The position numbers and the translations under genes were made by a program. Shown here one piece after another: positions 31,653 through 37,327 of a stretch of 37,327 nt of DNA. This DNA is from Halalkalibacter hemicellulosilyticusJCM 9152 (GTDB taxonomy: Bacteria; Bacillota; Bacilli; Bacillales; Bacillaceae_D): NCBI RefSeq assembly GCF_000513115.1, contig NZ_BAUU01000038.1, forward strand, positions 1 to 37,327. The letters are read 5' to 3'. Position 1 is the stretch's first letter. Each line of letters begins with the position of its first letter. A model generated the notes under the pieces. It was not told the DNA's origin, did not search any database, and worked only from the letters and a program-made list of their open reading frames with translations.

Positions 31653-32680
31653 GTGGCTAAAAAACCAGAGGTTGTTGCTATTTATATGGAGAGAGAAATT
31701 GGTCTGTTGACGAAATAGAAGGAGACGCTTTAACACAAATTAATTATGCATTTGCTGTTATTAAACAGGGCAAGATCATTCATCAATTACATGAAAATAA
31801 TTTATCTTTTTTGCAAGATGTAAAAGCGAAATATCCCCATATTAACATTGTCATTTCAGTTGGAGGATGGGGAGCTGATGGTTTTTCAGAAGCAGCTTCT
31901 ACAGATGATAAGCGGGCAGTGTTCGCTAAAAGTATTGCATTGTTTGTTCGAAAGCATGGCTTCGATGGAGTCGATTTGGATTGGGAGTATCCATGTATAG
32001 ATGTTGCAGGAATAGAAGCGAGGAAAGAGGATCGAACTAATTTCACTAAGCTACTTGAGGCAGTGAGAGCAGAATTAGATGAATTAGAAAAGGTTGAATC
32101 TAGAAAATTAATGATGACAATAGCCGTTGGTGCAGGGGATTGGTTTGTTGACGTCGTAGAAATTGCAAAAATTGAACCCCTTCTAGATTACATGTATGTC
32201 ATGACCTATGATTTCTTTAATGGAGGGTGTCATCGTACAGATCATCATACTAATCTGTATGAAGGAGATAAGACAAGGAATAGTGTTGTTCAATCGATAG
32301 AGCTTTTTTATCATGCAGGGGTACCGAAGAATAAGCTTGTAATCGGAGCTGGGTTTTATGGAAGAGGATTTCAAAAAGTGGCTTCTAGTGAAAACAATGG
32401 TTTATATGAGCAAGGTGAAGGAGCATTCAGCATTAGCTTTGAACAGATTATGGATCAATATACTAAAGAAAATGGGTTTAAACGTTATTGGGATGATAAA
32501 GCGAAGGCAGCCTATTTATTTAATGGATCTACTTTTATTTCGTATGACGATGAAAAATCGACCTATTTAAAGGGAGAATATGTACGTGTGAATAAGCTTG
32601 CTGGTGCTATGTTTTGGGAATACGGGCAGGATAGAACAGGCAGGTTGTTAAGAAGCTTACGTAAGGGGATACTCGGATAA
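31653..32680 (+). pseudogene. Cytoplasmic GH18 chitinase-like gene, frameshifted near its start
   Basis: The start GTG 31653 has GGGAGGAG upstream and reads MAKKPEVVAIYMER before a stop at about 31717. Two bases are extra in a GAGAGAGA run (31689-31696): removing one GA unit gives ...AIYMERNWSVDEIEGDALTQINYAF, then continues in the open frame through INIVISVGGWGADGF, the GH18 motif GFDGVDLDWEYPC with the acid Glu, MYVMTYDFFNGG and AGAMFWEYGQDRTG to TAA 32678-32680. The corrected protein is about 342 residues. No signal peptide is seen, so it is a cytoplasmic enzyme acting on imported chito-oligosaccharides, partnered with GH20. As written, only a truncated product from an internal start (ATG 31811) could form; it lacks the first barrel strands and is unlikely to fold. 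A sequencing error is the alternative. Confidence 0.85.
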
Positions 32681-32686
32681 AGAATG

Positions 32687-32730
32687 AAAGAAGATCTTCG
32701 TCATTCATTTCGAAGACCTTCTTTGCTTTT
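32687..32730 (+). terminator. Terminator after the GH18 gene
   Basis: aaagaagatcttcg (32687-32700) pairs with cgaagaccttcttt (32711-32724) with one mismatch, then GCTTTT. It also ends next to the convergent gene stop (32729-32731). Confidence 0.75.
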
Positions 32731-33595
32731 AGTCTAATTGTGAAATAGCCTTTTCAAGGAAATCAATGATATTAGCTACGTTCTCACTATCGAAACGAAT
32801 CGTGACGATCTTCTCTTCTGCGATGATATCGACGGAGTCGAATATGGTACTCCCAGAAATATCTACACCATATAATTGTTCTTCCAAATCGTTTTCACCT
32901 TTGTAATAATGGAGTCGGCTATTGTCTATGTCTGCTAGTAAATCCTCGGATAATCCTTCAATTGGTTGAAATGATTCCATTTCTTTCATCAAATTAAAAT
33001 GATGTAAATCAATAATATATATATCTGGTTCTTCAGTGGCAAATATAATCTGCCTTCTTTGTAAAGCGGCCATGTCTAGCTCATTTCGAGCTTCAGAAGG
33101 CGCATATTCAAATTTAACGACAGTTCTTTCCCATGCAGGAAAATGATCAAGGAGAGAGTCTTCTAATGGTGAAACATCCTCTGTATGGTATTCGCCTATT
33201 AATAGAATCTCTATATCAGGAGCTGGGAGATTAGCTAATCTGGCTTCTTCAATACGATAGTCAATAATACTATATAAGATAGATCCGATAATTAAGGCAA
33301 GAACGATGCCGAAAAAGGTCTGAAATTTATAATGGTATAGGAAATGATCCAGCTTTTCACGAAAGCCCATAGGTTGGTTCGTCGCCTCTGGATCAATACC
33401 ATTTAAATTGTTTTTAATGGTATTGTAGGCAACAGTAATTTGATCCATATTAACCAATTTTTCTGCTGAGATGGAGTCTTTTAATTGCTCCTGTGATTTT
33501 GAAATACGGATCCATACCATGTATTTATCTTCTAATTCATCAATTGAAACGTTTTCAGGAACTTCCATGATTTTATAGGCTTGTTCGAGTTTCAT
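32729..33595 (-). CDS. Single-pass membrane protein with degenerate J-like N-terminus
   Basis: A 288-residue protein. Residues about 1-70 resemble a degenerate DnaJ-type J domain (LEQAYKIMEVPENVSIDELEDKYMVWIRI, then DQITVAYNTIKNNL), without the HPD motif needed to stimulate DnaK. A single transmembrane helix (about 93-113: TFFGIVLALIIGSILYSIID) leads to an extracytoplasmic part of about 170 residues rich in Asp/Glu. That part contains EEPDIYIIDLHHFNLMKEMESFQPIEGLSE, which recalls the PDIY-D-L-x-x-G-x-x-x-P-L segment of family 1 solute-binding proteins. Function unknown; proteins of this kind sit near LplABC-type importers in related genera, by memory. ATG 33595 has AAAGGA upstream, followed by a tiny start-stop ORF (ATGAGCGAATGA) overlapping the real start. 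Confidence 0.55.
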   Translation of the reverse strand: MKLEQAYKIMEVPENVSIDELEDKYMVWIRISKSQEQLKDSISAEKLVNMDQITVAYNTIKNNLNGIDPEATNQPMGFREKLDHFLYHYKFQTFFGIVLALIIGSILYSIIDYRIEEARLANLPAPDIEILLIGEYHTEDVSPLEDSLLDHFPAWERTVVKFEYAPSEARNELDMAALQRRQIIFATEEPDIYIIDLHHFNLMKEMESFQPIEGLSEDLLADIDNSRLHYYKGENDLEEQLYGVDISGSTIFDSVDIIAEEKIVTIRFDSENVANIIDFLEKAISQLD

Positions 33596-33742
33596 TCGCT
33601 CATTCGCATCCTTTAGCTAAAAAATATATTGATTTTAAGGTTAAAAATGAACCTTGTATATTGCTAAAAGTAACATTCGATAAGAGTAGGCGTCAAGGGT
33701 TTCGGTAAATTGTACGTAGTTTGTAAAGAATATATATTTTTA

Positions 33743-33756
33743 AGAAAGCGTTGACT
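33743..33756 (+). promoter_or_regulatory. cre-like box overlapping the -35 element of the second sugar importer
   Basis: AGAAAGCGTTGACT matches TGWAARCGYTWNCW at 12 of 14 positions and overlaps the -35 hexamer TTGACT (33751-33756). CcpA binding would directly block the promoter. Confidence 0.5.
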
Positions 33757-33779
33757 TTCTGTAATTGCGATTGTATCAT
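33751..33779 (+). promoter_or_regulatory. Sigma-A promoter of the second sugar importer
   Basis: TTGACT (33751-33756), a 17-bp spacer, TATCAT (33774-33779), 54 bases before the TTG start at 33834. A good match to the vegetative consensus. The region 33596-33742 shows nothing else. Confidence 0.72.
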
Positions 33780-33833
33780 TGGTATAGACAACTGGTCTTT
33801 ATGTTGTCATAAAAATATAATGGGGGGATTTGT

Positions 33834-35147
33834 TTGAAAACCAAATGGAGAAATGGTTTCTTGTTTTTTATTTCACTTGTGGTGATGTCTGTTGTTGTAG
33901 CATGTGGTGACGATGCTACTACTGATGGTGAAGAAAATGACATGGCAGAAGAAGACTCAAATGGCGATGAAATGACTTCTGAAGAGCAAGGGGAAGTAGT
34001 GTTACGAGTGGTTACTACAATGGCAGGCACTGATCCTGCTGGAGAAGTATTTGAAGAGTTGATTGATGAATTTATTGAAGAGAATGATCATGTCATCATT
34101 ATTAATGAGTCTCAGTCAGCAGATGCTGGAACGATTAGAACGAAGATCAACACTGATTTTTCCTCAAATAATGAGCCAGATATTATGTTTTATTTTAATA
34201 CAGTCGATGCTGAAGGAATTATTGATTCCGGGTTAGTCATTGATTTAGAAGAAGAAGAAGAGGGAATTAATTTAGATGGTTATAATGAGATGCTTGAGCA
34301 ACAAAGACATGAAAATGGACATATATATGCAGCGCCTCAAACTGGATTCTATGAAGCTTTATTTGTCAATACTAGATTGTTTGAAGAGTATGATGTGGAA
34401 CTCCCAACAACTTGGGAATTATATGAAGAAGCTATTGAAAAATTTGCAGCAACAGATATTGTTCCAGTCGCAGCTCCGTTAGAGGAATCTTATTATTTAG
34501 TCGAGCACTATATACTTGCGGCAGGTGGTATGGATCATTATCGAGCTAACCTTGCTGATCAGAATGAAGCTTGGGCTGAAGGGTTAGATATGATTGCTAA
34601 GCATGCAGATATGGGAGCATTTCCAGCAGATGCAGCTACAATTGATTTAAGTATGGCTTCACACTTATTCCGTGAAGAGCAAGCAGCAATGATGTTTGAA
34701 GGGTCATGGACATGGGGTGGACATCCAGAGGAGATTCTGGAAGATCTATTAGTATTACCGATGCCTGTTTATGGTGAAGGTGGTCAAACAGGAGACTTAG
34801 TTGGAGGGTCTTCACAAGGTTGGTTTATTAGTACAAAGGCATATGAAGACGATTCAGTCCGACCTGCTGTGGTAGATTTCTTTAATTTCGTTACATCTGA
34901 GGAGTCTATTTTGCGCTTGGCAGATGCAACAGGTCAAATTCCTGCAAAAGGGCAGTTAACCGATTTGCCTGAATATATTGCAGCTGGCCATGCACTTGTA
35001 GCAGATGCTTCAGCAGTAGAAATGCCAATAAATGACCGAATTTTACCTGAAGCATTCACACATATACGTACGAGCGTCCCGCAAATTGTTAATGGATCAA
35101 AAACAGGAAAAGAAATTATAGAAGAAGCTGCTAGCTTAGAAGAGTAA
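33834..35147 (+). CDS. Family 1 extracellular sugar-binding lipoprotein
   Basis: A 437-residue lipoprotein. TTG 33834 is the start, with GGGGGGA six bases upstream. The signal peptide ends VVVAC (lipidated Cys), followed by a Glu/Asp-rich linker. The body is a solute-binding protein family 1 domain (VLRVVTTMAGTDPAGEVFEELIDEF, FSSNNEPDIMFYFNTVDAEGIIDSGLVIDLEEE, IYAAPQTGFYEALFVNTRLFEEY, AAMMFEGSWTWGGHP, LVGGSSQGWFISTKAYED). It belongs with the two permeases that follow at 35411 and 36291 and resembles the binding components of CUT1 systems for raffinose-, multiple-sugar- or chitobiose-type substrates (RafE/MsmE/NgcE-like). The substrate is not deducible. Its promoter carries a cre-like box. Confidence 0.9.
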   Translation: MKTKWRNGFLFFISLVVMSVVVACGDDATTDGEENDMAEEDSNGDEMTSEEQGEVVLRVVTTMAGTDPAGEVFEELIDEFIEENDHVIIINESQSADAGTIRTKINTDFSSNNEPDIMFYFNTVDAEGIIDSGLVIDLEEEEEGINLDGYNEMLEQQRHENGHIYAAPQTGFYEALFVNTRLFEEYDVELPTTWELYEEAIEKFAATDIVPVAAPLEESYYLVEHYILAAGGMDHYRANLADQNEAWAEGLDMIAKHADMGAFPADAATIDLSMASHLFREEQAAMMFEGSWTWGGHPEEILEDLLVLPMPVYGEGGQTGDLVGGSSQGWFISTKAYEDDSVRPAVVDFFNFVTSEESILRLADATGQIPAKGQLTDLPEYIAAGHALVADASAVEMPINDRILPEAFTHIRTSVPQIVNGSKTGKEIIEEAASLEE

Positions 35148-35169
35148 ATCTTTGTTATGACATTACTTA

Positions 35170-35335
35170 GAAGGTGGGACAAAAGTAAAAGGTTCAATAA
35201 TTGACTCTAAATGCTTGAAGCGACACATCATTTACTTCTTAAACAGGGGAGAAGGATATCAACATATGTAAGGTAGCAGTAAGTGAATCAATTTTCAAAG
35301 GAATACAAAAATAAGAAACACTTTTGTCCGGCTTC
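35170..35335. repeat. Miniature element with terminal inverted repeats (about 166 bp)
   Basis: The left end gaaggtgggacaaaagt (35170-35186) and the right end acttttgtccggcttc (35320-35335) are inverted repeats sharing GGACAAAAGT without mismatch. The interior encodes nothing. It lies between the binding-protein gene and its permeases, splitting the transport operon. Its ends resemble, but the interior does not match, the other repeat family (GAGGTTGAGACAAAGT). Confidence 0.7.
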
Positions 35336-35410
35336 TCTGTAACGTAAAACGTAAGTAGCAGTTTTTTCCTTACTTCACTATTATTTAAGACTAGATAAAA
35401 GGAGTATTTT

Positions 35411-36274
35411 ATGAAAGGTGATAAAATTTATGCGGTCCTTTTTTTAACTCCTGCCTTTCTCATTGCGGCAATTTTTTTATACTATCCTTTTTTTGATAAT
35501 GTACGGCAAAGCTTTTATCGAACGGATGGTTTCTTTAATTCTACGTATATTGGGTTTAACAACTATATTCGCCTCTTTAATGATGAGATTGCAATTGGTG
35601 CTACGCTAAATTCATTGGAGCTCATGCTGTACGTCGCTATTTTTCAAGTGGGTATCGCGCTTGTATTAGCTGTAATGGTTGATTCAATTAAGCATGGTGC
35701 ACGTTTTTTTCGAACGGCCTTTTTCTTTCCAGTTGTCATATCTGGGGCAGCGATTGGATTATTATTCACACTTATATATAACTATAACAATGGGTTATTA
35801 AACGAAATTCTTGTTCGGTTTGGGTTTGAACGTGTTTTATGGTTAACAGAACAATCTTCACTTTATATGGTAGCTATTCCAACGATATGGAGTTATGTAG
35901 GTTTTTATTTTGTGATCATTTTAACGGCTATTGCCAAAATACCAGAAGATTACTATGAAGCAGCAAAACTTGAAGGAATTACAGAGATACAACGAATGTT
36001 TAAAATTACACTTCCTCTTATTGTCGGGGATATGAAAACATGTTTAGTACTAGCCATAACTGGTGCATTAAAGATTTTTGAGCTAGTGTATATCATTACT
36101 AGAGGTGGTCCAGCACGGTCATCAGAAGTTCTAGGGACGTATATGTATCAAAAAGCATTTGAAGATATGGCTATAGGCTATGGTGCAACACTAGCTGTTT
36201 TAATGGTTACAATCGGATTGTCTCTTGCTTTTATTACAAATAAATTGATTAAGCGTGAAGAAGTCACATATTAA
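35411..36274 (+). CDS. CUT1 sugar ABC transporter permease (MsmF/UgpA-like)
   Basis: A 287-residue permease with about six membrane helices: an N-terminal block YAVLFLTPAFLIAAIFLYYPFFDNVRQSFY with the FxxYxxF-like segment, GFNNYIRLFND, and the EAA loop YYEAAKLEGITEIQRMFKITLPLI, then YIITRGGPARSSEVLGTYMYQKAF, a typical MalF/UgpA-type cytoplasmic motif. AAAGGAG precedes ATG 35411. It partners the next gene. The 263-base gap from the binding-protein gene is largely a miniature repeat element. Confidence 0.92.
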   Translation: MKGDKIYAVLFLTPAFLIAAIFLYYPFFDNVRQSFYRTDGFFNSTYIGFNNYIRLFNDEIAIGATLNSLELMLYVAIFQVGIALVLAVMVDSIKHGARFFRTAFFFPVVISGAAIGLLFTLIYNYNNGLLNEILVRFGFERVLWLTEQSSLYMVAIPTIWSYVGFYFVIILTAIAKIPEDYYEAAKLEGITEIQRMFKITLPLIVGDMKTCLVLAITGALKIFELVYIITRGGPARSSEVLGTYMYQKAFEDMAIGYGATLAVLMVTIGLSLAFITNKLIKREEVTY

Positions 36275-36290
36275 AAAAAATGGTGATAAC

Positions 36291-37175
36291 ATGTCTAAAA
36301 AGGAACAAGTACAACTGACTTTTTGGGAGAATTTTTTGAGTACTTTCTTGACAAGGTCGAGATTTGGAAGGGTGTTTGTTTACATTCTCTTATCCTTGTG
36401 GGCGATCTCAACAATATTTCCACTTGTTTGGGTTGTGCTTAACTCATTTAAAACATCAAGAGAAATTATTAGTGAAACGTTCAAAATACCAACAAACCCG
36501 ACATTGGAAAATTATATTAATGCTTTTCAAACAATTGATATCGGAAGAAGCTATATGAATAGCTTGGTTATGTCGGGTTCTGTTGTACTTTTAGTTCTAT
36601 TCTTCGGAGGGCTAGCAGCATTTGCAATGGCAAGAATGAACTTTAGACTGAGGGGATTGTTACAGACTGTGCTTATCATGAGCCTCCTCATACCAGCATT
36701 TGCAACGATCGTACCTGTCTATAGAATGATGATTAGTTTAGATTTAGTGAATACGTACTGGGGGTTGATTATTCCTCAAACCGCTGGGAATCTTCCTTTT
36801 GCCATTCTTGTTATATCGGGATATATGGCGACCATTCCAAAGGAAATAGAAGAAGCAGCTGTGATGGATGGGTGTAATCGTTGGAAAATGTTTTATCGAA
36901 TTTTCTTTCCTATTTCCTTGCCTTCATTTGCAACAGTAGGAACCTTTGTCTTCTTGTGGTCTTACAATGATCTCTTTTCCTCCTTAGTATTTGTTGAGCA
37001 TGCACATGTAAGACCAATTGTTGTCCTGCTTGCACAAGTTAGCTCACAATATGGAACGGACTATGGTTTAATGACAGCTGCGATTACAATGGTTGTAATA
37101 CCAGTTATCGTCTTTTATTTACTAGCTCAAAAGACGTTTGAGAAAGGGGCTACGGCAGGTTCTGTAAAAGGCTAG
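36291..37175 (+). CDS. CUT1 sugar ABC transporter permease (MsmG/UgpE-like)
   Basis: About 294 residues from ATG 36291 (GGTGAT nearby; the upstream GTG 36255 lies inside the preceding gene without a ribosome site). About six membrane helices, with FPLVWVVLNSFKTSREI near the N-terminus, PTNPTLENYINAF, the EAA loop IEEAAVMDGCNRWKMFYRIFFPIS, and the C-terminal FYLLAQKTFEKGATAGSVKG. This is the second channel subunit of the importer with the gene just upstream (16-base gap). No ATPase gene follows before the repeat at 37185, so the importer presumably uses a shared MsmX-type ATPase encoded elsewhere. Confidence 0.92.
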   Translation: MSKKEQVQLTFWENFLSTFLTRSRFGRVFVYILLSLWAISTIFPLVWVVLNSFKTSREIISETFKIPTNPTLENYINAFQTIDIGRSYMNSLVMSGSVVLLVLFFGGLAAFAMARMNFRLRGLLQTVLIMSLLIPAFATIVPVYRMMISLDLVNTYWGLIIPQTAGNLPFAILVISGYMATIPKEIEEAAVMDGCNRWKMFYRIFFPISLPSFATVGTFVFLWSYNDLFSSLVFVEHAHVRPIVVLLAQVSSQYGTDYGLMTAAITMVVIPVIVFYLLAQKTFEKGATAGSVKG

Positions 37176-37184
37176 TCATTGAGA

Positions 37185-37327
37185 GAGGCGGGACATACCC
37201 AAAGTGTTTAGCTGAGATTCCGAAAATTTAGAGAAAGTAGTGAAGTATATTTCAAGAGCGGTGAATGTGCTCTAACCTGTTCTGTATTTGTTCGGTTTCT
37301 CATTTATTCATTTATTAAAATACTTTT
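37185..37327 (-). repeat. Dispersed repeat, copy 3 (inverted, runs off the right edge)
   Basis: The reverse complement of 37185-37327 contains the family's markers in order: aaaagtatttt, aataaatgag, ccgaacaaata, agagcacattcaccgctc and ttgaaatatactt, then tctcagctaaacacttt and a terminal ggtatgtcccgcctc. It lacks the CCGCGG middle part of copy 2. Its outer end lies beyond the window. Confidence 0.75.

Noticed and set aside
33834-37175. Assigning ngcEFG or rafEFG gene names to the second importer
   Set aside because: CUT1 subunits of different specificity share the same motifs; nothing in the sequence fixes the substrate, so no symbols were given.

Overview
The window looks like a chromosomal segment of a low-GC Firmicute of the Bacillaceae, probably an alkaliphilic or salt-tolerant soil or sediment Bacillus relative. 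The reasons are AT-rich codon use, strong purine-rich Shine-Dalgarno sites, TTG/GTG starts, sigma-A-type promoters, CcpA-like cre boxes, acidic secreted lipoproteins, sortase-anchored surface proteins, and dispersed intergenic repeats with a CCGCGG core. No rRNA, tRNA, CRISPR array, phage module or intact transposase gene was seen. The content is dominated by sugar sensing, uptake and amino-sugar (chitin / N-acetylglucosamine) catabolism.

Layout. 1-226: 3' end of a sortase-anchored surface protein with a PPPGGEE repeat. 351-1154 (-): an eRF1-like (baeRF/VLRF1-type) protein. 1378-5447: a three-gene sugar-sensing cassette (membrane-tethered sugar-binding protein, LytS-type kinase, YesN/AraC-type regulator) resembling XylFII-LytS-YesN. 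5653-8058: an apparent insert with mepB, an Hsp33-like gene and a MerR/TipAS regulator; the hsp33-merR promoter has MerR architecture. 8529-12420: a ChvE-GguA-GguB-type monosaccharide ABC transporter, preceded by a cre box, whose permease gene is frameshifted. 12508-12697: a decayed small gene. 12704-16523 (-): an rpiR-nagA-nagB-nanE amino-sugar operon with a repeat between nagB and nanE; nanE is bracketed by two direct repeats and nagA is frameshifted. 16842-19769: a HAD phosphatase, a repeat-rich gap, a GarR-like reductase and a thioredoxin-fold protein. 20097-21869: a secreted, wall-anchored GH18 chitinase. 21905-32680: an AraC regulator divergent from an operon GH20 - lactonase-like - ROK regulator - LplB/LplC permeases - solute-binding lipoprotein - YesL - GH18, the last gene frameshifted. 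32729-33595 (-): a membrane protein with a degenerate J-like N-terminus. 33834-37175: a second CUT1-type sugar uptake system (binding protein and two permeases), then a repeat at the window end.

How it fits together (inference): the wall-anchored chitinase releases chito-oligosaccharides, one or both CUT1 importers bring them in using an ATPase encoded elsewhere, cytoplasmic GH20/GH18 enzymes cut them, and NagA/NagB/NanE feed amino-sugar phosphates to glycolysis. AraC, ROK, RpiR and CcpA-type sites would control this.

The most striking observations are an in-frame UGA exactly at the fourth zinc-ligand Cys of the Hsp33-like protein under a 19-bp-spacer MerR promoter, and a run of apparent lesions (baeRF codon 4, hsp33, gguB, a small gene, nagA, a GH18 gene) in about 31 kb. 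The lesions suggest either ongoing gene decay or sequence error. I see no clearly new defence or mobile system.
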